Of a stretch of DNA of 64,000 bases, positions 8,973 through 18,983 are shown in pieces. The notes beneath the pieces were generated by a model. The model ran no database searches and was not told the DNA's origin. It saw only the letters and a program-made list of their open reading frames with translations. Both the position numbers and the translations under genes were made by a program. Each line of letters starts with the position of its first letter. The stretch's first letter is position 1. The DNA is from Flavobacteriales bacterium UBA1937. GTDB taxonomy: Bacteria; Bacteroidota; Bacteroidia; Flavobacteriales; Weeksellaceae. The DNA lies in the NCBI GenBank assembly GCA_002337005.1, contig DDFD01000015.1, positions 62,001 through 126,000 of the forward strand, given 5' to 3'.

Positions 8973-9022
8973 TACTTATTTTTTAGCTAAATTAATAAAA
9001 ATAATTACACAGAAATGAGAAC

Positions 9023-9859
9023 TTACTCAAAAATCACCGTCTTATTTTCATCGATAAAAACTTTGTCATTAAAAACCAATTTCAAAGCTTCTGCTAATAC
9101 TTTTTTCTCTACTTCTTTACCGAGTTTTGCTAAATCTTTAGCATTTTGAGCGTGATTAACTTTGATGATGTCTTGATAAATAATTGGTCCTTCATCTAAA
9201 TCATCAGTTACGAAATGTGAAGTAGCACCAATCATTTTAACGCCTCTTTCGTGGGCTTGTTTGTATGGATTTGCTCCGATAAATGCTGGCAAAAATGAGT
9301 GATGAATATTGATAATTTTATGTTTGAATTTTTTCACAAATTCTGGCGTAAGAATCCTCATAAACTTCGCTAAAACGATATAATCAAAATCGTAGTTTTC
9401 TAGAATTTCGGCAATTTTCTGTTGGTGTTCTTCTCTAGAAATATTTTCGGCAGGAATATAATGGAAAGGAACATTGAATTTTTGGGTCAAATCTTTCAGC
9501 GTTTCATAATTACCAATTACTAATAAAACATTGAAATTCATTTCGTTAAACTCATTTCTAATCAATAAATCTGAAAGGCAATGATGTTCTTTGGTAACTA
9601 AAATCACTACATTTTTTACTTTTTTAAGAGACAATTCTATTTTGGCATCTTGTGGTAAAAGATTCTGTAGTGTGTTTTTCAGTTCTTCTACTTTGCAATC
9701 GCCAGAAAATTCTGTTCTCATAAAGAAAAGATTCTTTTCGGCATCTACAAATTCATCATTTCTTTCTACATTAAAACCTTCCTCGAAAAGTATATTTGAG
9801 ATTTTGTAAATCAAGCCTTTTTCGTCTGAACAAGTGATTCTTAAGATGTGTTTTTGCAT
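9023..9859 (-). CDS. purU: Formyltetrahydrofolate deformylase (PurU)
   Basis: PurU hydrolyses 10-formyl-THF to THF and formate, supplying formate for PurT and balancing one-carbon pools. The 278-residue product has an N-terminal ACT regulatory domain (residues 1-80, ILRITCSDEKGLIYKISNIL) and a C-terminal formyltransferase domain. The active-site segments are INIHHSFLPAFIGANPYKQA and FVTDDLDEGPIIYQD, which carry the Asn/His/Asp catalytic set shared with PurN. Length matches the family. It is a single gene divergent from the exported protein at 10048. Confidence 0.93.
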   Translation of the reverse strand: MQKHILRITCSDEKGLIYKISNILFEEGFNVERNDEFVDAEKNLFFMRTEFSGDCKVEELKNTLQNLLPQDAKIELSLKKVKNVVILVTKEHHCLSDLLIRNEFNEMNFNVLLVIGNYETLKDLTQKFNVPFHYIPAENISREEHQQKIAEILENYDFDYIVLAKFMRILTPEFVKKFKHKIINIHHSFLPAFIGANPYKQAHERGVKMIGATSHFVTDDLDEGPIIYQDIIKVNHAQNAKDLAKLGKEVEKKVLAEALKLVFNDKVFIDENKTVIFE

Positions 9860-10047
9860 TTAATTGTTTATAAAAAAGTGTATGTGTTTATTTTTCAGCA
9901 AAGTAAATATTATTATGGTGAAAAGAAATTCTACTTAGTATTCCAAATGTAATAAAAAAAGTTGTTTTAAAAGAAAAATTGAGCGGTTTTTCTTTATTTA
10001 AATGTTAAAATTTAATATATTTGATAGCCTATTTTTTAATTAAACTC

Positions 10048-11574
10048 ATGAAAAAAAATTTATCTTTTTTTGTAGTGCTTTTCAGCACTTTTATTTTTGC
10101 TCAAACTCAGGATCTCTATTCATTAGCAAAAGGAGATTACTTAGGTTTCAATGCGCTTTTTGATGATAATGATAATCTTTACGGTTATGTTGCCCTCTAC
10201 GGCTATGGAAAATCTGGTGATAAAACCAAAAAATTTGAGTATGTAATTTTGGATAAAAACCTAAATCCTGTTGCTAACAAAGAATTTGAAGGGGATATAA
10301 CTGCTAAAGATTATTTTGGGTATATCGATTTTAGAAAAAAACTTATTTTGTTTCCTACAACAGATCATTATGCAGTAAAAGGCAAAGAGTTTTTTTATCC
10401 TCGTTCTATGGAAATAGATTTGGCAAAAAATACCATCAACAATAAAATCTATTACGACTATAAAGATGGTAAATTTATAGAAGAAACAGAGCCAAAAACT
10501 TCTAGAGATGTCAGAAAAGAAGACAAAGCAGAAAAAAAGGAAAAAGGCTTCAATTATATTTCTTTTGTGTATGATATAAAAGAAGGTGGCTATTTGGTTT
10601 TTGAATATGACGATTATGGTAGATATACAGACAACAATAACTTATCTCGTTTTGATGAAAACAAAAATCTACTTTGGAACTATAAATACAATACCAACGG
10701 AGACAAAAAAAACAGCGAATTTTTAAAAATTATTGAAAAAGACGAAAAATACATTTATGCTATTTTAAAAAAATCAGTAAAAAGTGATTCTACATATAAT
10801 CTCCTCATTTTAGATATAAAAACAGGAAAAGAAGTGTCTAATAAGAGAATTCCAGATTTTTCTAATCTTACATTAGATAACATTACACACTTATATTCTA
10901 ACAATAAATCTATTGATAATGACAAAACATTTGAAGATAAAATAGTAATGGTAGGCTATAACTTTCCATTTGATAGTTACAGAGGTTTTGCAAGAATGGT
11001 GATAGACAAAAAAGATTTCTCTATTAATTCCGGATTTATTAATTACAAACCGGATTTTTCTAAATTCCTCCCGAAAATTTCTGATGACGGTGGTGTAGAA
11101 AAAGGATATTACCTAATTACCCGAGATTTATTTTTCTTAAAAGATGGTAGCGTAGGAATTTTAATGGAAAAATACAAACCGGAAGGACAATATAATGCCC
11201 CGAAAACTACAGATTTAATTTATGCTTTTACCGATAAAGATTTTAATTTAAAAGATGTAAAAGTTTTTGAAAAAGAAAAAACAAAGTGGGAAACCAATTC
11301 AGATTATCTTTTTTCTCAATATTTAAATGACGGAAAAGACGTAGTTTTCTTCTACAGAGATTTACAAAAAGACGAAAAAACCAAAGAGAAAAACTGGAAT
11401 TTATTCATCAATACTTTAATTAATGGGCAATTCAAACAAGAAAAAGTACAAATTTCTGAAAAAGACAACTATACAGTAATCCCGTATATTGCAAAAGAAG
11501 GATTTATTCTTTTAAGAGAATTTAATGAGAAGGAAAAATTCAATAAAATTAGATTAGAAAGATTGAATTACTAA
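10048..11574 (+). CDS. Exported protein of unknown function (about 508 residues)
   Basis: From the ATG at 10048 the product begins with a type I signal peptide (MKKNLSFFVVLFSTFIFAQ), so it is secreted or periplasmic. The rest is rich in Lys, Asp and aromatic residues with repeated short strands, resembling beta-propeller-type exported proteins common in flavobacteria. There is no T9SS C-terminal sorting domain. I do not recognise the family. An in-frame upstream start at 10021 would mask the signal peptide and is rejected. Confidence 0.65.
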   Translation: MKKNLSFFVVLFSTFIFAQTQDLYSLAKGDYLGFNALFDDNDNLYGYVALYGYGKSGDKTKKFEYVILDKNLNPVANKEFEGDITAKDYFGYIDFRKKLILFPTTDHYAVKGKEFFYPRSMEIDLAKNTINNKIYYDYKDGKFIEETEPKTSRDVRKEDKAEKKEKGFNYISFVYDIKEGGYLVFEYDDYGRYTDNNNLSRFDENKNLLWNYKYNTNGDKKNSEFLKIIEKDEKYIYAILKKSVKSDSTYNLLILDIKTGKEVSNKRIPDFSNLTLDNITHLYSNNKSIDNDKTFEDKIVMVGYNFPFDSYRGFARMVIDKKDFSINSGFINYKPDFSKFLPKISDDGGVEKGYYLITRDLFFLKDGSVGILMEKYKPEGQYNAPKTTDLIYAFTDKDFNLKDVKVFEKEKTKWETNSDYLFSQYLNDGKDVVFFYRDLQKDEKTKEKNWNLFINTLINGQFKQEKVQISEKDNYTVIPYIAKEGFILLREFNEKEKFNKIRLERLNY

Positions 11575-11580
11575 AACACA

Positions 11581-11610
11581 AAAAAGGAGCTTCTAAGAAG
11601 TTCCTTTTTT
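11581..11610. terminator. Bidirectional terminator between converging genes
   Basis: AAAAAGGAGCTTCT pairs with AAGTTCCTTTTTT allowing one G-T pair, giving A and T runs on both sides. It overlaps the stop codon of the 11593-12900 gene. Confidence 0.7.
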
Positions 11611-12900
11611 ACTATAAAAATCTGCAATATTCTTAATATCATCTATACTCAAATTCCACATAAAATTGAGAAATTGCTGGTAACTTTTACTTTGATTTTT
11701 GGGTTCTACTCTATCCAAATACCTATTAAGATTATAATTCTTCCGTGCATCATATATTTTGTCAAAAAGTCTTCCGAGCCACATTTTATAATACTCTTCG
11801 TCTTCTTTATCTTGTAAAAACTGCATCGAAACATAGATACCTAGACCATAGTCTTCGGAATGGAATAAATTGGGAAGAATTTCCATTCTGGCGATTTTCT
11901 GTAAATTTTGGAAATTCTCATCTGGTTTTAGAGCATCTTCAGAAACATTAAGCTCAGTAAATTTTTTTTGAAGAGTTTGGATTCTCCTCGAAATTTCCGG
12001 GTGAGAGGCTAAAGAATCTTTATCTAATTTTTCTTTATAGAAATCATAATTATACAGAGAAAAATCTTCTGTTTTCATCCATTTTTCTTTAAAAGGATGA
12101 TTAGGAATATCAAAAAGCGATTTATAAGTTTCTATTTTAATTTCTCTTGGCGATATAGAATCAAAATTTTTGAGATTATTAAGAGCATTAAGAAATTCTA
12201 TTTTCTTGAAGCCAGAATTTTTAAAAAGAACAAATCCTAACGAGTCTGCTTTTACTTCTTGTTGCCTTTTTTCTACTCCTTTTTTGTAAATTCTATTTTT
12301 AAAAATATCAAAAGCCGTTCCCGATTTATTTACGGTAACAGATTTCAAATTTTCAACTGTAGTTTTGTCTGTGGCATTTTCTTCAATCTGCTCTACCAGT
12401 AGTTTTAAAGAATGTTCTAATATATTATGTGCAATTTCGTGGCAAATAACACTTGCAACTTGGTCTTTGTTATCTAGCCAGTTAAAGAGCCCCATATTGA
12501 TGATAAAAGTTCCGTCTGGCAGGCAAAATGCATTGGGCATATTATCTTTAGCAATAAGAACTTTTAAATTCTGAGGTATTTGCGAATTATTCTTTTTGAG
12601 TTCTGTAATTATGTCATCTACATTTTTATCAAATTCAGATTTGAAAGTATAATCCTTATTTTTAACATCTTTTTCAAATTCGGTAAAAAACTCATTGTAG
12701 TATTTTTCTAGTTTATTACCTACTTTGCCTTGGTATTTATTTTTTAATCCCTTAATAAGAATATTATTTTTATCTTTTGCTGTTTTTAAAAAATCTTTTC
12801 TAAGAGAATAATCTGCCGTGTCTAGAGGCTTATAAGTTTGTGCAAAACTATTAAAAAACGAAAGAAAGAGGATAAATATAGCTATGTTTTTATGGTTCAT
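11593..12900 (-). CDS. M48-family metallopeptidase, exported
   Basis: From the ATG at 12900 the 435-residue protein starts with a signal peptide (MNHKNIAIFILFLSFFNSFAQ). The zinc site HEIAH lies at about residues 154-158 (VICHEIAHNILEHS), with a downstream glutamate in the KADSLGF segment serving as the usual third ligand of M48 gluzincins. The family includes BepA/YfgC-type periplasmic proteases in outer-membrane quality control, though no TPR domain is recognisable here. Single gene; its stop overlaps the shared terminator. Confidence 0.85.
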   Translation of the reverse strand: MNHKNIAIFILFLSFFNSFAQTYKPLDTADYSLRKDFLKTAKDKNNILIKGLKNKYQGKVGNKLEKYYNEFFTEFEKDVKNKDYTFKSEFDKNVDDIITELKKNNSQIPQNLKVLIAKDNMPNAFCLPDGTFIINMGLFNWLDNKDQVASVICHEIAHNILEHSLKLLVEQIEENATDKTTVENLKSVTVNKSGTAFDIFKNRIYKKGVEKRQQEVKADSLGFVLFKNSGFKKIEFLNALNNLKNFDSISPREIKIETYKSLFDIPNHPFKEKWMKTEDFSLYNYDFYKEKLDKDSLASHPEISRRIQTLQKKFTELNVSEDALKPDENFQNLQKIARMEILPNLFHSEDYGLGIYVSMQFLQDKEDEEYYKMWLGRLFDKIYDARKNYNLNRYLDRVEPKNQSKSYQQFLNFMWNLSIDDIKNIADFYSKKGTS

Positions 12901-12972
12901 ATTATGATTGATTTCTACATAACACAAAGTTAATTATTTCCAGTAAAATAAAGCTGATAAATCTCTACAAAA

Positions 12973-12998
12973 AAGGCGATTTCAAATGAAACCGCCTT
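12973..12998 (-). terminator. Terminator after typA
   Basis: An 11-bp stem (AAGGCGGTTTC/GAAATCGCCTT on the minus strand, one G-U pair) with a 4-base loop, 9 bases past the typA stop. Confidence 0.75.
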
Positions 12999-13007
12999 AT
13001 AATATTT

Positions 13008-14810
13008 TTATTTTGCATTTCTTTCGGCACGTTTTCTATCTTCTTCAGAAAGGATTTTTTTACGCATTCTGATGAAGTTTGGTGTCACTTCTATACATTC
13101 GTCTGCCTGAATATATTCCATACATTCTTCTAGTGAAAATAAAATTTTAGGAGCAATATTTCCGTCTTTATCTTTACCAGCAGCACGCATATTGTTTAAT
13201 TGCTTGGCTTCTACAATGTTTACCACCAAATCACCTGGTTTGTTTTGTTCGCCAATAATCATCCCAGCATAGATTTCTTCGCCCGGATCTACAAAAAACT
13301 TACCTCTATCTTGTAATTTTGCGATAGAATATTCTGTACAAGGACCTTGAGTTTTAGAAATTAAAACGCCATTATTTCTACCAGGAATAGCTCCTTTAAA
13401 AGGTTTATAATCTGTAAAACGGTGCGCCATAATAGCTTCACCAGCAGTTGCAGTAAGCATTTGAGAACGCAAACCAATTAAACCTCTTGAAGGAATCTCA
13501 AATTCTAAATGTTGCATTTCTCCTTTGGTTTCCATAATATGAAGGTCACCTTTTCTTTGGGTAGCCAAATCGATTACTCTAGATGCGAATTCGTCTGGAA
13601 CATCTACTACCAAACTTTCGTAAGGTTCGTGGTTTTCTCCGTCAACTTCGTGAAGAATAACTTGTGGCTGGCCAATTGTCATTTCGTAACCTTCTCTTCT
13701 CATCGTTTCAATAAGAACAGAAAGGTGAAGAATACCTCTACCAAAAACTAGGAACGTATTTGCATCTTCGGTTTGCTCAACTCTTAATGCCAAATTTTTC
13801 TCTAATTCTTTTTCTAATCTTTCTTTCAGGTGATTAGAAGTTACATATTTTCCGTCTTTACCGAAGAAAGGAGAATTGTTGATAGAGAACGTCATATTTA
13901 ATGTAGGCTCGTCAATAGAAAGTCTAGTTAATGGTTCTGGATTTTCTAAATCTACGAAAGTATCTCCAATTTGGAAAGCATCAAAACCTACAACTGCACA
14001 AATATCACCTGCGATTACCTCGGTTACTTTCTTCTTACCTAATCCTTCGAAAACGTATAATTCTTTTACTTTTCCTTTTAGGATATTTCCGTTTTCCTGT
14101 GCCAAACCAATCCATTGAGATTCTTTAATAGAACCTCTGGTTACTTTACCTACTGCAATTCTTCCTAAAAACGAAGAATAATCTAGTGAAGTAACTTGCA
14201 TTTGAAGGTTTCCTTCTTCTACTTTTGGAGCAGGTACGTATTGTAAAATACCGTCTAGAATTGGTAAAATATTATCAGTTTGCTCTAAAGAGGTATTAAA
14301 CCAACCTTGTTTAGAAGAACCGTAAAATGTAGGGAAATCTAATTGTTCTTCGGTAGCATCTAGTGCAAAAAACAAGTCAAAAACTTTGTCGTGAACTTCA
14401 TCTGGACGGCAGTTTTCTTTATCAACTTTATTGATAACTACAATTGGTTTAAGACCTAATTCTAAAGCTTTATGCAAAACGAATCTTGTTTGTGGCATTG
14501 GTCCTTCAAAAGCATCTACCAATAACAAAACACCATCTGCCATTTTAAGCACACGTTCTACTTCGCCACCAAAATCGGCGTGACCAGGAGTATCTATTAC
14601 GTTGATTTTAGCATCTTTATACGTAACAGAGATATTTTTAGAAAGAATGGTAATTCCTCTTTCTCTTTCTAAATCATTGTTATCCATAATCAAATCTCCA
14701 GATTCTTGATTGTCTCTGAAAACATGAGTAGCGTGGATAATTTTATCAACCAAAGTGGTTTTACCGTGGTCAACGTGAGCAATAATTGCGATGTTTCTAA
14801 TATTTTGCAT
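13008..14810 (-). CDS. typA: Translational GTPase TypA/BipA
   Basis: A ribosome-binding GTPase related to EF-G, involved in 50S assembly and stress adaptation. From the ATG at 14810 the 600-residue product starts MQNIRNIAIIAHVDHGKTT with the G1 motif at residues 11-19. The RGITIL switch I, DTPGHADFGGE (G3) and NKVDKE (G4) segments follow. The BipA-specific C-terminus (SRGLIGLRSQMLTATAGEAIM, then FKGAIPGRNNGVLIS) is present. In-frame upstream starts at 14831 and 14816 are less likely because the conserved family start is MQNIRNIAII. Confidence 0.95.
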   Translation of the reverse strand: MQNIRNIAIIAHVDHGKTTLVDKIIHATHVFRDNQESGDLIMDNNDLERERGITILSKNISVTYKDAKINVIDTPGHADFGGEVERVLKMADGVLLLVDAFEGPMPQTRFVLHKALELGLKPIVVINKVDKENCRPDEVHDKVFDLFFALDATEEQLDFPTFYGSSKQGWFNTSLEQTDNILPILDGILQYVPAPKVEEGNLQMQVTSLDYSSFLGRIAVGKVTRGSIKESQWIGLAQENGNILKGKVKELYVFEGLGKKKVTEVIAGDICAVVGFDAFQIGDTFVDLENPEPLTRLSIDEPTLNMTFSINNSPFFGKDGKYVTSNHLKERLEKELEKNLALRVEQTEDANTFLVFGRGILHLSVLIETMRREGYEMTIGQPQVILHEVDGENHEPYESLVVDVPDEFASRVIDLATQRKGDLHIMETKGEMQHLEFEIPSRGLIGLRSQMLTATAGEAIMAHRFTDYKPFKGAIPGRNNGVLISKTQGPCTEYSIAKLQDRGKFFVDPGEEIYAGMIIGEQNKPGDLVVNIVEAKQLNNMRAAGKDKDGNIAPKILFSLEECMEYIQADECIEVTPNFIRMRKKILSEEDRKRAERNAK

Positions 14811-14963
14811 ATTCATTTTTTGAAGGTGCAAAAGTACGGAAAAAAGTTGGAAGTTGGAAACCTATGACCAGAAGATTAATATTAAGTTAAAATACTGATT
14901 ATGAATTTGTTTTGAAAACCACCACAAGAAGGCCAATCTATTCCATTTAAAAAAAATACTGCT

Positions 14964-15218
14964 TTAATTATTATAAATTATAAAAATAAAAGCAAACTGA
15001 ATAGCAACAACTATAAAAAATTTCGCTAAAAATGATTTTTTAGAAATTTTATGTCGAAATAAGATCATTCCTAAAAGAGCACCCAAAGTACCAAAAAGAA
15101 AGGTAGAAAGTAGTAAAACCCACTCTGGAATCCTCCATCTTTTCATTATTGCTTGAGACTTATCAATCATAAAAAGCACAAATGTGACGATGGTCCCGAT
15201 GAGGTAAAAGAATATCAT
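14964..15218 (-). CDS. DUF1294 small membrane protein
   Basis: An 84-residue protein matching DUF1294: a first helix YLIGTIVTFVLFMIDKSQA, the motif RWRIPEWVLLL, then LFGTLGALLGMILFRHK and a last hydrophobic helix. The function of the family is unknown. It begins 15 bases after the stop of the large T9SS gene on the same strand and may be co-transcribed with it. Confidence 0.85.
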   Translation of the reverse strand: MIFFYLIGTIVTFVLFMIDKSQAIMKRWRIPEWVLLLSTFLFGTLGALLGMILFRHKISKKSFLAKFFIVVAIQFAFIFIIYNN

Positions 15219-15233
15219 TTTTTACAAGTTTTA

Positions 15234-18200
15234 TTAATCTCTATTTTTAAGTAAAATCCAACCATTTAGCACTCTACCGTCAGTGACCTTTATAATGTAC
15301 CAATAGGTTCCTTCTGGTAAAATCCTGTTATTGCTTTTACCATCCCATTCAAAAATTCCATTAATTTTTTGCTCAAAAACGATGTTTCCAAAACGATCAA
15401 AAATCTGAACCGTTGAGTCTGGATAAATTTCTATTCCGAGAATTTTCCAAGTATCATTTTTTCCATCTGCATTAGGTGTTATTGCATTTGGAGGAGAAAA
15501 AATTGAAAAATCTTTATTCCCAACATCACAATCTGCTTCATTTTTTATATAAACAGTATATATTCCATCTTTTAAATTCTCAAAAACGTTAGATGTTTGC
15601 CAATTTATATTATCAATAGAATATTTGTAATTACCTTCTTCAGCTAAAATGATGGTTGTTTTATTTTTTTCAACTAAAATTTTCTTAAAAGTTACATCTC
15701 CTAATACTTTTACATGACTTACAGCTACTGTTTGGCAGTCCGAAAAATTAACTACAGACACCGCATAATCACCTGTTTTAGAAACCGTAATGCTTTGAGT
15801 AGTTTCGCCATTACTCCAACTATATTCTTTGTAACCTGCGCCAGCATCTAAAGTTATGCTTTGACCTTTGCATAACAAAACTTTATCTGGAATATTAATT
15901 TCAGGCACTTGATTTGCTGTAAGTTTCAGACTTACCCATTTCTCGCAACCTTCTGATGTATAAGCTTTTACGTTTATTATCGTAATACCAGATTTTAAAG
16001 AATATTTTTTAGCATCAGAAATTTCTTGATTGTTAGAATTGTAATATTTATAAAAATATTTCAATGAACTTAGGTTGATATTTGCTTCATATTTTGTTAA
16101 ATCAATTAGACTTTCGTAATTACAAAATTCATCTTCGAAATTTTGCACCATAATCCCATCACTAGAAATCTCAACTCCAAATTTTATTTTATCAGACTCA
16201 CAATTATTGATGGTTTGTGTAACATAATAGGTATTTCCGTTAATTAAAGTTGTATTGATAGGCAATTCTGTTCCAAATTCATCATACCATTTTAGGTTTT
16301 CACCTTTTACGTCAACATTTTTAAAAGTTGGAGGAGGGTTAAGACGAGAGCATAATTTTTGAAATGGATTTAATTTCGGAGGTTCAGTTATATTTACAAT
16401 TACATTGATAGAGACATTTCTATCACATTCTAAAGGTGTATTGATGGTACAATAATAATTACCAGAATGTATTGTCTGAGCATTACTAATAATTGGATTT
16501 TGTAATGCTGAAGTAAAATTATTAGGACCAGTCCACAGATAAGAGCTACCAGAAGGAGCTTGAAGAGGAATATTATCTCTTTGACAAATTTTCAAAACAC
16601 CTGGAATTGGTACAGAAGGAGTACATTCTTTTAACTTTGTGAGATAAGCATCATTGGTTGTTACAGAATTTTGATTTTGCTGAAAAGTTCCTGATGTAGC
16701 AATACCAGATGTATTATTTAGAGAGTTACCTGTTAAATAAATATAATCATCTGTATCTTTAGCAACATAAGCACCATTTGTGATACCATTTCCACCATAG
16801 TAAGTTAACCAGTCTATTGTATCATCATTTTTAACTTTTAAAACAAAGGATTTTTCCTGTCCTCCATTATTTTCCATGTAAGCACCAGAAGTAGCATAAT
16901 TGGATAGTTTTGGAGCTGTAGCTCCAAAGAATACATTCCCTTGTTTATCTATATAAGAACTTGTTATGTATGAGTCTCTGAGTAAAATAGCTGGTGTCAT
17001 AGGTGGTACATTCTCATAAAAAGCAACTGGTGTATAGTTAAAGAGCGTATTGCTAATTTGTTTATTGGCTTCTACATCAAATTTCTTAACTACCCAATTC
17101 AATTTTTTATTGGCAGAAGAATACTCTATACCACTTATGATCAAAATATTATTAACTATTTCGGCTGATAACGGACAAGCTCCCCAAGTAAAATCAAAAG
17201 CATCACTGAAATTTAGCAAAGAACTTTTGAGTAAGTCTCCTTTGTCATTATATTTTTCATAAAAGCCATAAACCGCCTGATATGCAGGATAAGTATTGTA
17301 TTTGGTAGGGAAAGGATTTTTAATATCAATTAAATTATTAGAAGTAGGAAATTCAGTAGATCCTACAGCACTTACCTCGTTGTTATTTACAAAAACATGG
17401 GTTAAAACAGTTGTAGAGGTTTGTCCACCATTTTGTTTTAACCAAACTTTTTTTCCATCTAAGTCTAACCTTGTAATTAAGGCTCCACCAAACACACTAC
17501 CTGCTAAATAAAGTTTATCATTATCAATGACTATGCTATTAGAATCTATAATATTAGTATAATCATCAGTAATCATTTTAAGAAATCCCAGATTACCTGC
17601 AACATCTAATTTTAATAATAAACCAGCCGAACCTGTAGAATAACTATTAGAATTTTTATCAAAATCTATATCTCTAATGGTAAAACCACTAAGATAGGTG
17701 CCCCAAATTCGATTTCCAGATTTACCTATTTTAGTCAAAAAATTGCTCGGCAACATGGTAATATCTGGTTGGTAAGAACCTGTAGTTGCAATATTAAAAG
17801 CACTTCTTGTATTCCCGAAAATATAAACATCATTATTATAATCTGTTTTTATTCCTTTTACATTTTCTTCACCTGCTCCTCCATAAAAAGTTCCCCAAAT
17901 TCTTGTAGGCATAGGATCAATTATAATTACATCTTCAGAAGTATCAAGACCAGATAAGAATCCAAAAATATTTTTAGAAATTTCTTTGTATTCAACCTTA
18001 ATGTTTTTTTTAGAATGAGAGCCTGAAATCCAAGAACTTGGTATGTTTTCTTGCATTTCACCAAAACGAAGCCTCACACATATTTTACCATCTTTCAGGT
18101 CGGTTTTCGCTCCTCTGAAACTCATTTTAATATCAGAAATCTTACCTCCAGGATGTACAATAAAATTATATTCAAATGTTTTAGATGCATCTTCTGAACG

Positions 18201-18692
18201 AAAAAAAACAACATCTATATGCGGATAAACATTCTTATAGATAATTTTTTTATAGCGATATATCTTAGAAATATATTGGTTCTTTTTGTCTTTTAAAACA
18301 AAATTGTCATAATCTTCTGACTTACCTTCTGTAATGATTTCTGAATTAATATTTGAATCAATAAAATCGATATCTACTCTATGAAACTTATGTATGAAAT
18401 TTTCTCTACTATCCTTAGGAATATAATTTTCAATTTTTGAGTAATTACTTGATTCTTTAGATTTGTTTTTTTCAGTTTCATATACATCATAAGAAAATCC
18501 ACCTTTTCTTAACTGAACATTTAAACCATCAGAATTAAAGAGATATTTTACGGTAGTATTTTGTTTTAGGTTTTGATCAATAATCTGACCGTTATTTTCA
18601 TAAAAATAAAAATCATATTTTTTCTCAAGATTTTGCCCGAAAATATCCAAAAAAAAGAAACAAAGTATTAAAAAGTAAATTCTTGTAATCAT
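15234..18692 (-). CDS. Secreted T9SS type B protein with SBBP-like repeats
   Basis: An 1152-residue cell-surface or secreted protein with a signal peptide (MITRIYFLILCFFFLDIFGQ). An N-terminal domain (about residues 25-250, ENNGQIIDQN, VKYLFNSDGLNVQLRKGGFSY) resembles DUF7948. Beta-propeller-like SBBP repeats follow (GTFYGGAGEENVKGIKTDYN, WLTYYGGNGITNGAYVAKD). Ig/PKD-like modules come next at about residues 690-1050 (PSGSSYLWTGPNNFTSALQN, LDAGAGYKEYSWSNGETTQS). The C-terminal gliding-motility/CHU_C type B sorting domain (NAITPNADGKNDTW to LLKNRD) directs export by the type IX system. Its ligand is unknown; adhesion is the usual inference. Confidence 0.88.
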   Translation of the reverse strand: MITRIYFLILCFFFLDIFGQNLEKKYDFYFYENNGQIIDQNLKQNTTVKYLFNSDGLNVQLRKGGFSYDVYETEKNKSKESSNYSKIENYIPKDSRENFIHKFHRVDIDFIDSNINSEIITEGKSEDYDNFVLKDKKNQYISKIYRYKKIIYKNVYPHIDVVFFRSEDASKTFEYNFIVHPGGKISDIKMSFRGAKTDLKDGKICVRLRFGEMQENIPSSWISGSHSKKNIKVEYKEISKNIFGFLSGLDTSEDVIIIDPMPTRIWGTFYGGAGEENVKGIKTDYNNDVYIFGNTRSAFNIATTGSYQPDITMLPSNFLTKIGKSGNRIWGTYLSGFTIRDIDFDKNSNSYSTGSAGLLLKLDVAGNLGFLKMITDDYTNIIDSNSIVIDNDKLYLAGSVFGGALITRLDLDGKKVWLKQNGGQTSTTVLTHVFVNNNEVSAVGSTEFPTSNNLIDIKNPFPTKYNTYPAYQAVYGFYEKYNDKGDLLKSSLLNFSDAFDFTWGACPLSAEIVNNILIISGIEYSSANKKLNWVVKKFDVEANKQISNTLFNYTPVAFYENVPPMTPAILLRDSYITSSYIDKQGNVFFGATAPKLSNYATSGAYMENNGGQEKSFVLKVKNDDTIDWLTYYGGNGITNGAYVAKDTDDYIYLTGNSLNNTSGIATSGTFQQNQNSVTTNDAYLTKLKECTPSVPIPGVLKICQRDNIPLQAPSGSSYLWTGPNNFTSALQNPIISNAQTIHSGNYYCTINTPLECDRNVSINVIVNITEPPKLNPFQKLCSRLNPPPTFKNVDVKGENLKWYDEFGTELPINTTLINGNTYYVTQTINNCESDKIKFGVEISSDGIMVQNFEDEFCNYESLIDLTKYEANINLSSLKYFYKYYNSNNQEISDAKKYSLKSGITIINVKAYTSEGCEKWVSLKLTANQVPEINIPDKVLLCKGQSITLDAGAGYKEYSWSNGETTQSITVSKTGDYAVSVVNFSDCQTVAVSHVKVLGDVTFKKILVEKNKTTIILAEEGNYKYSIDNINWQTSNVFENLKDGIYTVYIKNEADCDVGNKDFSIFSPPNAITPNADGKNDTWKILGIEIYPDSTVQIFDRFGNIVFEQKINGIFEWDGKSNNRILPEGTYWYIIKVTDGRVLNGWILLKNRD

Positions 18693-18983
18693 TGTGCTTT
18701 AATTTAATTATGAATAATACTTGCTCTATGACAACAAAGTATTAATCACAATATCAAATACTAAAGTATAATATTTTTATTAATTAGATGTTTATTTAGA
18801 ATAGATGTTACAAAAACTTAGGTTTAATTTAGTAAAGTAAAAATTACGTCAAGTATAATATAATAGAATATAATATAATAATCTACGTATTTCCTTAAAA
18901 AAGTAAAGCCAGCTTCAAGATGATGAAGCTGGCTTTTATTATTTATTGGTAAAAACACCAAAAATTTATAGAATAAAACTCTA
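18693..18983. other. Intergenic region between pfkA and the T9SS type B gene
   Basis: No gene was seen. The stretch is very AT-rich, with a run of TATAATA-like repeats at about 18856-18882 that probably belongs to the promoter or leader region of the T9SS gene. The pfkA terminator lies at 18905-18936. Confidence 0.5.
18905..18936 (-). terminator. Terminator after pfkA
   Basis: A 13-bp perfect stem (AAAGCCAGCTTCA/TGAAGCTGGCTTT) with a 6-base loop, 48 bases past the pfkA stop. Confidence 0.8.

Noticed and set aside
18840..18885. AT-repeat run as a possible origin or structured element
   Set aside because: Short simple-sequence TATAATA repeats are expected in AT-rich promoter regions, and nothing else supports an origin.
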